A stretch of 26,383 bases of DNA, from NCBI GenBank assembly GCA_019693395.1, contig JAAMXP010005204.1, positions 1 through 26,383 on the forward strand. The letters are read 5' to 3'. The DNA comes from Ettlia oleoabundans (Eukaryota > Chlorophyta > Chlorophyceae > Chlamydomonadales). The stretch's first letter is position 1; every line of letters starts with the position of its first letter. Below are positions 1 to 11,628 of this stretch, one piece after another. Below the pieces are notes generated by a model. It did no database searches and was not told the origin of the DNA. It worked only from the letters and a program-made list of their open reading frames with translations. The translations under genes and the position numbers were made by a program.

Positions 1-222
1 CCGTCGGATGGGGACGGTGAACAAGTGGTGTTGGCATGGGATGATTTCAGCGAGATCTGTGCTGCTTGTACTTGTGAGCGCTGTTTTTTCATGGCGCTGT
101 TATGTATATGCACCTTTCAGCAATGCCCTGCAGTGGCATTTGCTGTTGTTGGTCTTCCAAAAGCTCCTCCTGATACTTTTGAACTGCTCTGCATATCCTT
201 GCCTGGGCCTCCTTTCTTGCAG

Positions 223-3200
223 GTGCTGGCCTGGAGCGTGTGACCTCTGTCCTGCAGGGCAAGATGTCGAACTATGCCACCGATGTGTTTGGTAAGTGAG
301 AGAGGCTGGGTTTGTGGTTGTGGGGTGCAGAACTGCCTGCCTGGCCAAGAGCCGGGATGGGCGATGAACCTGCATGCGTATGCAATTGTCGCTCTGCACC
401 TCATCGCTGTTACTCTCTTGAACCCCTTGCGACCAATTTCAGCATGCCTAACTCCACAACTCCCAAAATCCATCAAGCTTTTCTCCAATGGTATTCCTGC
501 TTTCCTCTCTGCAGGCCCCATCTTTGAGGCTATCCAGAAGGCCACTGGGCACCCAGAACCCTATACCGATCGCATTGGGCAGGAGGACAAGGACAACAAG
601 GACATGGCATACCGTGTGGTGGCAGACCACATCCGCACACTATGCTTTGCCATTGCAGATGGGGCACGGTGAGATACGTAGTGTTGAGAGGGACAGAAAC
701 GAGATAATTTATCAGGCATAGGGTGGAGATAGACACTGGTTACTGCTCCGGGCAGACAGTTTGAGTATAACAGCCTTCATGCAGGCGTTGCATTAGCAAA
801 AATGCTTATTGTTGGGATTGCCCAGGGGTTGGCGTTGCCCATCCTTCGCTGATCTGGCTGCTGTTGTCTGGTATGCGCAGGCCCGGCAATGAAGGGCGGG
901 AGTACGTGCTGCGCCGTGTGTTGCGCCGCGCTGTGCGGTATGGCCGGGAAGTGCTGGGTGAGCATGATGTCGGTTGCCTGCGTTTACAGCGCGGGGTCAA
1001 AGCTGAATGCCAGTCCCACAGGTGTCCATCTAGTTGGCTTGTTTGGAGAGAACGTCTTGTACTGCGGCTTGCGCTGTGTGGGGCTTTGGCACCTGTGCCC
1101 AGCCCTCCTTCCATTCCCCCTTACTCAAACAACCTCAAACAACGCACCCAATCCACCCCACCGTTCATGCATCACTTGTGCAGGCGCCAAAGAGGGTTTT
1201 TTCAGCAGCCTGGTTGACGCGGTGGTGGACCACATGGGCGACGCATACCCCGAGCTGGTCAAGGCGCGCGACAACATCAGGTGTGGGCTGCTGCCTCAGT
1301 GGGTGGCGATTGAGGAATTGGGCATGTTGGTGGAAGGGTTGAGTGGGATTGTGTCATTATGCTGCTTCTTTCTTTCTACTTTTTGTTCAAAATTGTATTT
1401 GATCCGTTTGTCACCCTACAGAGAGATCATCAAGGACGAAGAGACCACCTTCAGCCGCACCCTTGTCAAGGGCCTGGAGCAATTTCACAAGATGGCGGCA
1501 AGTGCCAAGGACGGCAAGCTGGCGGGCGCGGACGCATTCATGCTGTGGGACACATACGGCTTCCCCGTGGACCTCACAGAGGTGGGTGCTGCGCTCCCCG
1601 CACAGGACATTATTCGTGTTGGGGGTGGGTGCTGGGGGTGGGGGGAAGCCGGCGGGGGCGATACACACACGTACCACCCATCATCTTCATCCCCTTGCCT
1701 GCTTGTGTGCCCCACCACATGATGCATCGTGCAGCTGATGGCCCAGGAGGCGGGTCTGACCGTGGACCTGGCCGAGTTCCAGGCGGAGATGGAGAAGCGC
1801 AAGGAGATGAGCAGGGCGGGGGCCAAGCAGGTGGGGTTCAGGCAGCACTTGGTGCATTCTGGCGCTTGTTGCTTGCAGCAGCTGGATGGGAGTTGAGTGC
1901 GGTATTGACAGGGTGAGGGAAGAGTGGGCGGTGGCTATTGGAAACGATGGTAGGCAACAATCTAGTGTGTGTGTGTGCCTACAAGCTGCATGGTGCTGCT
2001 GCAGGGTGCTGCTGCCGAGATCAAGTTCCAGGCTGAGGAGACGGCATACCTGCAGAACAGGTATCGGTGCACCACTATCGTGCCGCTGCGATGCTTTGCT
2101 TGGTGATTTGAAAGACCCTTGCCTGTGTGCCTTTGGCACCAGTAGTAACTTCTGTGTCTAGTCAATTGCGTTTTGCTGCCACCATCAGCAGCCCTGCACT
2201 CATAGCGCTCCTCACCCCACTGCTCCACCTCTAATTGTTGATATTGCAGCGGTACACCCCTCACCAATGATGAGCCCAAGTACGGTACCAGCGACGTGAC
2301 CACCAAGGTGCTGGCTATCCTTGGGTGAGTGCCTTCATCTTGCTGCCTGCCAGTAGCTCGGAGACTTCCCAGCAGAGCTAGTTGTGTCTTGGTCCCTACC
2401 TTTCCTACCTAGAAACAAGGAAGGCTATGTGCAGTTGTCTTGCTTGATATTAAAAAGCCAGCCCTCCCGCTACTGCTTTGCCTTCTGCCAGCCTGCTTGC
2501 TTACTACTTCCCCGCCTGCCAGCCTGCTTGCTTACTACTCCCCGCCTGCCTGCCTGCCTGCCTGCCTGCCTGCCCCGTGTGCAGCAAGGAGGGCTACGTT
2601 CAGAGCACAGCCGAGCTGCCCGCTGGCAGCGCAGTGGGCCTGGTGCTGGAGTCCACCTCCTTCTATGCAGAGGCAGGTGGCCAGACCGCAGACACAGGCG
2701 CCATTGCCGCCGCCTCGGGATCCACCTTTGATGTGGAGGTGAGAATGCTTCGAGCGTGTGAGTGCCACTAAGGCGTGCTGGCCAGTACTGGTTTTGGGTG
2801 TTGTCGGCTGGGGCATGTGTGGGTTGGGGTGCATGACGCCGTTCGTACCGTCAGGGGCGTCGTGGGTTCATTCATGTCCGTGTTTGGCTGCGGCATCTTC
2901 CCACGTGTGTGCCTCCCTTGTGTGCCTGCCCTCTGCCTCGCCAACCAAATGACCATCTGCGCCCGTGGTCGACTGCTCTGACTCTGAACTGTCCGTGTCT
3001 CATGGCCTGTGCCACCGCTCCCTCACTTGCTTCCCTCCTGTGCTGCTGTAGAACGCCATTGTGGCGGCAGGCTACGTGCTGCACCTGGGGCAGCAGCCTG
3101 CGGGCGAGATCAAGGTTGGCGACGCTGTCACCACCAAGTGAGTGGTGGCTGGGGTTGAGACTCCTGTCTCTCACTATCATCCCAGCCCCAACTGATTGTT

Positions 3201-6161
3201 CCTTCAGGGCTGTGGCTGCTCCTTTAACCAGCGTCAGCCACCACCACCACTTCCACCCACTTGATGCCACCCCCTTCGTTCCCCCGCTGTGCTGTGCAGG
3301 GTTGACTACCCGCGTCGCTCCCGCATCATGCCCAACCACACCTTTACGCACGTGCTCAACTACGCACTGCGCAAGGTGTTGGGCGACCACGTGGACCAGA
3401 AGGGGTCGATAGTGCTGCCAGACAAGCTGCGGTTTGACTTCTCAAACAACGGTGAGGAGAGGGCTGGGCGGCAACGCGCGTGGGAATCTACCCATGGTTC
3501 AGTTACAGCTGCCGCGTCATAAAATGCGTCCATTCCTCCTCCTCCCTGTCGTTTGGTGGATCACATCTACACTCAGTCACGGTTGAGCTGCCCTTGCTAC
3601 TCCCCCATGTACCTTTTGGTGACGCAGGCGTGGTGGATGTGTCCAAGCTAGCTGAGGTAGAATCCATCTGCCAACAGTTCCTCACAATGCCGCAGCAAGG
3701 TGGGCGGGGTGGCACGCTCGCTTGTGCTGGACGTCGCCACAACCCCGGTCCCCGCTGGGCTGCGTGTTCCTTTTTGCAAGAATTCTGTCCCCCCACCCCC
3801 ATTCCACCCTCAGCAACACACCACACCGAACAAATTGACATGCTGTGCATCCGCCCCCACCCCACCCCCCACTTCCATCTGTTGCTTCTCCCGCAGTGTA
3901 CAAGAAGGAGGTGCCCCTGGCTCAGGCACGTGCCATCAACGGACTGCGCGCCGTGTTTGGTGAGGTTTACCCCGACCCAGTGCGCGTGGTGTCGGTGGGC
4001 AAGCCCGTGGAGGAGTTGGTTGCTAACCCAGATGCAGGTGGGTGGAAGGACTTTGGTTGGTGACTGGTGGCAAGCTGCGTGTGATGTTGGTGCAAACAAG
4101 CTCATGCAGCATGGGTCGCCTGCTGAGAGCGCGCTCGAAGGTGCCTCTTGCCTGCCACTGGTGTTCCCCGCACTCTCTGCTGTGCTTGATGTTCCTATGC
4201 ACGTCTCGCAAAAATACGCTCGCAACCGCCTGGCTGCGCTGTCTTCCTTATTAGTTGTGCGTGCATCTACCTTGCATTGGCTCTCACCCCTGTGCGTGGA
4301 TGTGTGTGTCGCTGTGCAGAGGACAACATGCGGCACCCCATTGAGTTCTGCGGCGGCACCCACCTTGACTCCACCGCCGATGCGCGTGCATTTGCGCTGC
4401 TCACAGAGGAGGGCATCTCCAAGGGAGTGAGGTGAGGCCAGTGTTGTTGGGTAATAATGCTGGGGTGGCTGGTCATGCTGCTGACATGTGGCATGCAGTT
4501 GTATGCCATGGGGGTGATCGGGGGGAAGGGGAAAGGGTGACACCACTTACGCTTGGACCCAGTTTTTGCACTCATTCGCCTACCCCTTCCTCCTGTTGCA
4601 GGCGCATTGTAGCTGTGACAGGCGAGGAGGCCGAGGGCGCCATTGCTCTTGCTGACCAGCTGGCGGCGCAGGTGGAGGCTGCGGGGAAGCTGCCGCTGGC
4701 GGAGATGCAGAGCGAGGTCAAGGCACTGACGCAGGCAGTGTCAGGTGGGTGATTTGCGGCGAGACACTGAGTGTTTGGTGGAGATCTTAAGAAGGACAGA
4801 TGTGGCCAATCAACCAGCCAGCCATATGGTCAATCTCACTTCTTCTTCTGCTTACCGAGAGCGTCCCCAGAAATGCTCGTCTTGCGTTGCAACGGTAGCA
4901 GGTCGTCCCCCTTCTGCGCGCACGAAGGTTTCCCTCCTCCACAGTTGGCAACCCTATAATGTCGCCCCCTTTTGTTCCCCAAACAGGTGCGGTGATCCCC
5001 ACCGTGCGCAAGGCGGCCCTCAACGAGTCGCTGTCTGCCCTCACGCGGCGGGTGCTGGAGGAGCAGAAGAAGGCGGCTGCAGCCAACAAGGAGCGGGCGG
5101 TGGCGGCGGCGGTAGAGGCAGCTGACAGCGCGGCAGCGGCGGGGCAGAAGTACCTGGTCACAAGGCTGGAGGTGGGACTCGACGCCAAGGCGGTTCAGGT
5201 GCGGAAGCAGGACTGGGAGGGTCGGTGTGTGCTGACATGTCGCTGTGCGGTGTCGTGGGTGAATGGCGGGGGAGGCCGTGGGGCTGTGGCGCTCTCCCTG
5301 GGCTGCCTCCCGGGTCAAGCTTTCTCCCTCTTTAAATGTTTTTCCTAATACCGCCCCAATAACTATTACCAAACCCAGTATTATCTTCTTCCGGTTCATC
5401 CGTCCCTTGCCACCAACAACTGCCCGCAGGAGGCCTGGAACGCCATCCAGAAGAAGCACTCTTCGCTGCCGGTGCTGTTTGTGTCTGCCGGGGAGGACAA
5501 GGCGCTGGCATACGCGGGGGTGCCGCAGGAACTCACCAAGCAGCTGTCGGCGGGTGGGTCTAATGGGCTGGGTGGGATGCTCGTTCACTTGTTTGTAGCA
5601 TGTGGTAATAAAGGGGAGAAAAGTTGTTGTGTGGATGCATTGAAACAACAAGCATGCTTAGGTTTCTGGGGCTGTGATGCTGTCTGCCGCCTGTGACTGC
5701 CATCCCCCGCCAGCTTCTCATTTGCAGGCGACTGGGTGAAGGAGGTTCTCGGCCCGCTAGGTGGCCGGGGCGGCGGCAAGCCCACCAATGCGCAGGTGGG
5801 TGGCTCGCGAGGTTGGTTTGGTGCGGGGTGGCTGGTTTATGCCTCTGCTTGCGACTGGCTTGATTACGTTGCCCAGCCTTGGACTTAGGGCGTTTGAGCT
5901 GGTTGCCCATTGTTGACCTGGCTGAACGACACCATTATAGCAAACCTGTTATCCACATGAGTAGCTTTGCAGTGAGAGCTACATGACTTCGTAATAAAGG
6001 GATGTCTTTGTCAGTTGTGCATCACCCCAGCCCGAATTTTGCAGCCGTCCATTTTCTCGAACCACATCGTTTTGTCGCTACTGCAGGGCACCGGCCCCGA
6101 GGTGGGCAAGGTGGACGAGGCGCTGCAGGTGGCAGCCAGTTTTGCCAGCATGAAGCTCTGA
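223..6161 (+). CDS. AARS: Alanyl-tRNA synthetase, 3' part of the gene (5' end lies before the window)
   Basis: The enzyme charges tRNA-Ala with alanine and hydrolyses mischarged Ser/Gly-tRNA-Ala. Nineteen exons join in one frame: 223-291, 515-668, 881-957, 1184-1280, 1422-1581, 1735-1830, 2005-2060, 2250-2324, 2585-2738, 3052-3137, 3300-3451, 3628-3699, 3897-4037, 4320-4431, 4602-4744, 4987-5198, 5430-5553, 5728-5795 and 6087-6161, giving 706 residues plus a split codon and a TGA stop. The first exon reads [20 protein letters not shown], the family's GLER...KMSNYDTD segment. [13 protein letters not shown] follows at the end of the 1422-1581 exon. The editing domain carries the zinc-site motifs HTFTH (3337-3351) and CGGTH (4349-4363). 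The C-terminal domain begins near 4602 and includes an Ala/Glu/Lys-rich, coiled-coil-like stretch in 4987-5198. All introns are GT-AG. The N-terminal catalytic part is missing; bases 1-16 could end an upstream exon but do not read like the expected HVDTG. Identity is very secure; organelle or cytosol targeting cannot be judged. Confidence 0.95.
2488..2573. repeat. Tandem 30-bp duplication followed by a TGCC microsatellite, in an AlaRS intron
   Basis: Two near-identical copies of a unit containing CAGCCTGCTTGCTTACTAC lie at 2488-2518 and 2519-2548; they differ by a one-base indel. They run straight into a CCTG/TGCC tetranucleotide run up to about 2573, just before the 3' splice site at 2584. 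The repeat forms much of the polypyrimidine region of this intron (2325-2584) and looks like replication slippage. Confidence 0.85.
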
Positions 6162-6898
6162 GCAGCTATGGCTGCCTGCACTCAATCTTCAGCTCATGGC
6201 GGATGGGAAAGCCCATGAAAGCCCTGAACGCTGGTGCAAGCAAGGAGCACTTACACTCTGAGCCAGCTGACAGTAGGAGTCTTTGGGCGTCACACTCCTG
6301 AGCTTGATTTCACAACCTGCTGCGCTGTTCTCTGACGTAGCTGCACTCTTGACATGCAAGCCTGCTATTCCCATTTGAATGCTGCTCAAACGCTCTCCTT
6401 CTTCCCTCCATTCCTGTTTTCCCCAACCCCTCTGCTCGCTTTTCGGCTAAGTGCTGCCCTATTCATTTACATGTGAGGGCAGGCTGCATATGCAGCGTGA
6501 TGCTGATTTGTGGGTTTCAAGATTGGGACATTGTTGAGTGTCTTTTTATCTTAGAGAGCGTGAGCCAGTGCATGCTGTGTCGCACAGCTGGCACAGTACT
6601 GCGGTCAACCAAGTCCTCTGGTAAACGCAAACAGTTGGTCCCTGTGGCGGCAGTACATGCTTTCACTCCACATCAGCCACATACCTGCAATACAATGTAG
6701 AAGAAGCTCTACTTTGAGGTGGAAGATCAAATGCTGTGAGGGAGCAGCCAATACACCTGCATTTCCGCTGCCAGCATGGCGGAAGGTGAGGGCGGCCCTG
6801 CGTAGTCATCTGTTGAAGAGGATGCGCGAGCCACGAACCGTGCCAATTTGCGAGGAATCGCTGACCCTTTTGGCGACCTAAGCACCCGGCGCTGAAAC
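6162..6898. other. Intergenic: AlaRS 3' flank and upstream region of the first MBOAT gene
   Basis: I see no coding exon with splice and homology support in these 737 bp. The left part is pyrimidine-rich on the + strand (around 6380-6440), as expected for a 3' UTR in this genome. I found no TGTAA motif here. The right part must hold the promoter of the MBOAT gene that starts at 6899. Confidence 0.5.
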
Positions 6899-8891
6899 AT
6901 GAGCGACGCTTCAGCGCCGAGTTGCCGGGACTCTTCGGTGCTCAGTTTTGGGCAGGCGCTGGCTGTTTGTGCTGTTGCTACAATCGCATGCGGTGTCTGG
7001 CTGTATGCCGCGGGCCAGCGGCTGCAGCCTGGAGCAGCGAGGTTGTTGGCTGCGGCACCGGTAGTGGCGGCGTGCCTGATGCAGCCCCTGTTGTTCTGCC
7101 GCTGGGAGGAGTGCATAGCCATCATGCTGATCAGCTTCAACACAACCTGGCTCTCTACGTTCAAGGTAAGGAACCCTTTTGACTGCTTCATCACCTAGGC
7201 TGTGCCCCTTCCTCCCTGCCGCTCAGTGATGCAGGCATCAATGATGTGTTTGCTTGCTTGCTGCACTGCTCATCCAGACTTTAGCACTTCACTGTCGCCT
7301 TGCAGGCCATCTCATGGGCCCTGGATCGCGGAGCTCTCTGCATGCAGCGCTTCACCCTGCCCCAGTTCCTGGCAGTTTATGCCAGCCCCATCACCCCAGT
7401 TGTCGCTGATCCAGCGGTCGGCTCTGCCGCGGCTGCAGCCAAGGCCCGCTCCGCTGCCAAGGCCAAGTCACCTGGCGGCAGTAGCAACGGCAGCTTGTTA
7501 TGCAGTGCCACAGCAAATGGCAGCAATGGCGGGTCGTTGCCCCATCGGGGCAGCAAGGGTCGGTTGGATGAGGATGCAGGCGGAGTTGGAACAATGGTGG
7601 CAGCCTGGCTGGGCAAGCACCTGTTTGTCCTGGTCCTTGTCTGGCTGCTCCGATTCGACCTGCCTGAGCTGTTGGAGTCCCTGGTCCTGGGTGAGCACCT
7701 CCTCCTGCCATGCTGGCATTGCAGGCGTGCAGCAGTGCTCTGCAGTTTGCACTGGCCTTGTGACTGTTCATGGACTTCGTCCAGGCCGCTTCTCTCAGAG
7801 CTGATATGGTCCACCCTTGCAGTACGTATGTCCTTCAAGGGATGAAGTTGAGGGGGTTTTAGATTTGCAGTCATTCTTAGCGTCCTCGCCTGTCAATGAT
7901 CTTACCGCTTTGCTCGCAATTTCCTCCGCAGGCCTGTCCCTGTACGCGCTGCTGTCCCTGATCATGGACGGTCCTGCTGCCCTGGCCATCGGCCTGACTG
8001 GCGTGCGTGTGTCACCCCACTTTGACGAGCCCTGGCGCTCAACCTCGGTGGCGGCATTCTGGTCAAAGAGATGGGACCTGGCCGCAGGTGCGGGTTTCTG
8101 GGGGGGCCTTGAGCGTTGGGGCAGTGGGTGTTGAAGAGGATCGAAATTTGTCTGCTTGTAGGGCTGCAGCAGCCTGCCGTGCTGTTCGCAACGTCTGCTG
8201 CGCGGATCTTGCCTGCAGGCAACACGCTGCGGCAGCTGGTGTATGACTGTGTGGTGGATGGCAGCCTGCTGCCGCTGCCGCCTGGCAAGCAGCTTGCACC
8301 TCCCAGCGCTGTCCGCCAGCTTCTCGGCATGACAGCCTCCTTTGCCACCAGTGGGCTGGTGCATGAAGTAATCTTCTGGTGGGTGGATGGGCGGGTGAAG
8401 AGATGTATTCATAAGTCAGTTGTGACAGTCAGCGGGGCTAGTTTGCTTCTATTTGTCACATGAATTGATTAGGTAGAGGTTGTCTGCAGAAGCACCTGAG
8501 GCCCTTGATGTGCAGCACCTCTCTGCATTTGCCCCAGGCACTTACCCTGGTTCTCCCTTATTGAAGTCAGACTTCCGGGCACGCTCTCTGTTTCCCCGGC
8601 TGCAGGTACATCGCGGGACACACCACCCACGGCGTCTGGTTTGCTTTCTTCTTTATCCAAGCTCCGCTCATCGTTGCGGAGCGCCTTTTCCTGTCTGCCC
8701 TGAAGCGTCGCGGGGTAGCGCTGCCCAACTGGGTGCGCACAGCAATTACGGCGCTGCTGGTAGTGGGCAGTGGGCAACACCTGTTCTGGGGTCCCAGCAA
8801 ATGGTATGGGGTGACTGATGCGGTGGTGCACAACACGCGGGCGGCGGCACTTGCTGCTCTGCAGAGCCTGGGCATTTCCCTGGACATCTGA
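6899..8891 (+). CDS. Wax-synthase-like MBOAT acyltransferase, tandem copy 1
   Basis: This is a predicted integral-membrane acyltransferase of the plant wax synthase type (long-chain-alcohol O-fatty-acyltransferase, MBOAT superfamily), which would transfer a fatty acyl group from acyl-CoA to an alcohol or sterol at the ER. Five exons (6899-7165, 7306-7690, 7932-8087, 8219-8378, 8606-8891) give 417 residues in one frame. An in-frame TGA two codons upstream (6893-6895) supports the ATG at 6899. Several hydrophobic spans are visible, including one at about residues 14-38. FWSKRWDL (residues 260-267) matches the family's FWGRRWNL motif, and SGLVHEVIFW holds the putative catalytic His at about residue 318. 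Residues near 125-180 form an Ala/Ser/Gly/Asn-rich linker. Plant relatives are about 340-380 residues, and the linker explains the extra length. Substrate cannot be told from sequence; sterol acylation is an alternative to wax ester synthesis. It pairs with the copy starting at 9599. Confidence 0.88.
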
Positions 8892-9598
8892 CCCAAATCT
8901 GCATGGGCACTTTTCCTGCCGCAACGACGGGTATTTATTTACTTATTCATGCCATGGCATGCTTTTTTCAACATATTTCGAAACTGAGATTCGTATGCGC
9001 TTTTCTGTATATGCTGTTGTTCTTGTTGTTGACGCTTTCCTCCTTCAAAGTAAAGAAAGCAGATTGCTATCTTGCATCGCAACTCGTCCCTCCCAGGCAG
9101 GGAGTCCATGTGCACGTTGTACCTTGTGGTTGATGTTTTTGCCTAACCTGTGTCTTCACAGCATGCGCTGGTGGTATTTCGTGTAAACATGTAGATGGTT
9201 TCGCTGCTGGTGTATGATGCAACAAGTCAATGATGGTGTTGTCCCAACGTGTTGTTGGTACCCCTTCATGCGCACCCTGCGGCAGGTATTCTGCGCCTAC
9301 CGGAACCTGCTGTTGCGCCTGCCCACCTGCCTGTTTTGTCCGCATGTCGATCAGCATAGCCAATGCATTCACTGGAAAGCGTGTCTATAATCTTTGTCCA
9401 CTCACTCTCGTGGCACCAGACAGGTTGGAGCAGCAAGCCGCACCTTGCGCCTGCGCCCTGCCAGAGTGGCGCTTGGCACTCGAGCTGTCGGTACCCCAAG
9501 CAGCATTGGACGTACACCGCTGAAACAACGGATAAAAAGCGTCCAGCGAGCGCCTACTCTCCTGGTTCTTGCACAGCTTCAACCCCCGTGACAACACG
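8892..9598. other. Spacer between the two MBOAT genes, with a candidate poly(A) signal
   Basis: No supported exon. TGTAA, the usual chlorophyte poly(A) signal, occurs at 9182-9186, about 290 bp after the stop at 8891, and is the likely end signal of MBOAT copy 1. The remainder, up to 9598, is the probable promoter and 5' UTR of copy 2. The spacer does not obviously resemble the region upstream of copy 1. Confidence 0.5.
9182..9186 (+). terminator. TGTAA poly(A)-signal candidate of MBOAT copy 1
   Basis: TGTAA is the common polyadenylation signal of chlorophyte nuclear genes. Here it sits about 290 bp downstream of the stop codon, a normal 3' UTR length. The call rests on motif and position only. 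Confidence 0.45.
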
Positions 9599-11628
9599 AT
9601 GGCAGGCGGCATCGAATATTGCCATGCCTCGTTGGGCCTCAGCTACGGAACAGCGTTGATGTACTCGTTGGCGACGGTGCTAGGTTGCGGGCTATGGCTG
9701 CATGCCGCCAGCCGCCGCCTGCCTCCCGGCTGGTGGCGCCTGGCGGCGGCGTCACCAGTGCTGGCCCTTAATGCCCTGCTGCCCCTCCTCTTCTGCCGCT
9801 GGGAAGAAACTACGACCATCGTATTGTTGAGGTAAGAGCCCACAGCTGTGCTATCATCTTAGTGCAATCAAAGTCCAGCACTGCAATCATGGCTTCCCAA
9901 CGTTTCCGCCATACACCCCCATCCTACTCATGCAGCTTCAACATAATGTGGCTGTCGTCCTTCAAGGTGGGCCGCAGAGGCAGCGATGGATACTGAAATC
10001 ATCATGTACTGAAGCAATCATCATGCCCACCTTTCTGGCTTCCACTGCACCAGGCTGCCGTGCCTATGCTCTTTATTGAACAAAGGCGACTGCCACTTCT
10101 GCTGGTGCCACCCCCGCTGCTGCACTGCTACTGCCGCAGGCTCTCTCCTGGGCCATCAACCGCGGCCCTCTTTGCACCCAGCGCTTCACCCCCGCACAGT
10201 TTGCGGCCACATATGCCTTTCCCATCACTCCAGTGGCAGCTGCTGAACCCTCCACCATACCAGCGCCGCCACCAGCAGGACCATCAGATGGGGACGGCGG
10301 CGCGAAGGCTGCTGCCAATGGCACCCCCACGGGTGCCGTCAATGGCACCAACAGTCCCCCTATGTCAAATACTGGCGAGAGCAGCAATGATGGCAGCCCA
10401 GGCCAGACCCGTCTTGCCAGAAAGGGGCGGCTGAGCGACGATGCCGGCAGCTGGGGCAGCATGGTGTCAGCCTGGCTCGCCAACAACGCATTCATCGCCT
10501 TTTTGGTGTGGCTGCTGCAGCACCCGCTTCCCGGGCTGCTGGAGTCATTCGTGTACGGTGGGTGCAACATACGGCTACAATGCACCTGCTGCAGCTTCCA
10601 AGGGAAATGTGCCATTGCTGTGTTTGGCAGTATTTACTGTTGTTAACACGGTGTGCACACCACTACAAATCAAGCTCATGCACCATCCACTACTTCCTCC
10701 GCAGGCCTGTCCCTGTACGCGCTGCTGTCCCTGATCATGGACGGTCCTGCTGCCCTGGCCATCGGCCTGACTGGCCTGCGTGTGTCACCCCACTTTGACC
10801 AGCCCTGGCGCTCAACCTCGGTGGCGGCATTCTGGTCAAAGAGATGGGACCTGGCCGCAGGTGCGGGTTTTTGGGGGGGCCTTGAGCGTTGGGGCAGTGG
10901 GTGTTGCCGAGAGCTTTGGCATCAGGAGATTTGATGCTCAGCATTGTGACAGTAGCAATGCGACTCCTCCAGTTTGCGTTTGCATTTTTCTTTGCCACCT
11001 TTGTCTCGAGCAGGCAACACGCTGCGGCAGCTGGTGTATGACTGTGTGGTGGATGGCAGCCTGCTGCCGCCGCCGCCTGGCAAGCAGCTTGCACCTCCCA
11101 GCGCTGTTCGCCAGCTTTTCGGGATGACAGCCTCCTTTGCGACCAGTGGGCTGGTGCATGAAGTGATCTTTTGGTGCGTGAATTTTGCAAGCTGTGGACC
11201 AAGAGCAGCATCATTTAGCTGCCTATGCGACAATGATCATGATATCACACAGCATGATCGCACAGCATGGCCTAACCCCTCATCTTTGAACACAGACTGT
11301 GGTCTCATGCCTCTTCACGCTAGTGTGTTGCAGGTATCTGACCGGGCACACAACCGGGGGCGTCTGGCTGTCTTTCTTCCTCATCCAAGCACCCATCACT
11401 GCCGTGGAGCGTCTGCTGCTGGCAGCCCTGAAGCATCGCGGCATCATGCTGCCCGACTGGCTGCGCACCTGCGCCACACTGCTGCTGCTGGTGTCCACCA
11501 GCCAGCACCTGTTCTGGGCGCCGTGCAAGAAACACGGGCTGGTTGATAGCGTGGTGGGAAATGTGCAGCGGAGCATTGTGGCAGCGCTGCGCAGCACTGG
11601 CCTGGTAATGAATGGCATGGCAACCTGA
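9599..11628 (+). CDS. Wax-synthase-like MBOAT acyltransferase, tandem copy 2
   Basis: Paralogue of the preceding gene with the same predicted role: ER membrane O-acyltransferase, substrate unknown. Six exons (9599-9831, 9936-9966, 10140-10557, 10705-10860, 11014-11173, 11334-11628) give 430 residues in one frame. FWSKRWDL is intact and the putative catalytic His of SGLVHEVIFW is at about residue 328. Compared with copy 1, an extra intron (9832-9935) splits the region that copy 1 encodes in a single exon. The linker before the conserved core is longer and is rich in Pro/Ala/Gly/Asn/Thr. The exons at 10705-10860 and 11014-11173 are almost identical at DNA level to their copy 1 counterparts, while the first and last exons have diverged strongly, so part of the gene has probably been homogenised by gene conversion. 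The ATG at 9599 aligns with the start of copy 1. It converges with the desaturase gene 490 bp downstream. Confidence 0.88.

Noticed and set aside
1..16. Possible end of an upstream AlaRS exon before a GTGAAC donor
   Set aside because: The phase fits, but the encoded PSDGDG does not resemble the HVDTG expected just before GLER, so it is not included in the model.
3503..4546. 347-codon open frame on the minus strand inside the AlaRS gene
   Set aside because: It overlaps well-supported AlaRS exons in antisense and has no family features; long antisense frames are common in GC-rich coding DNA.
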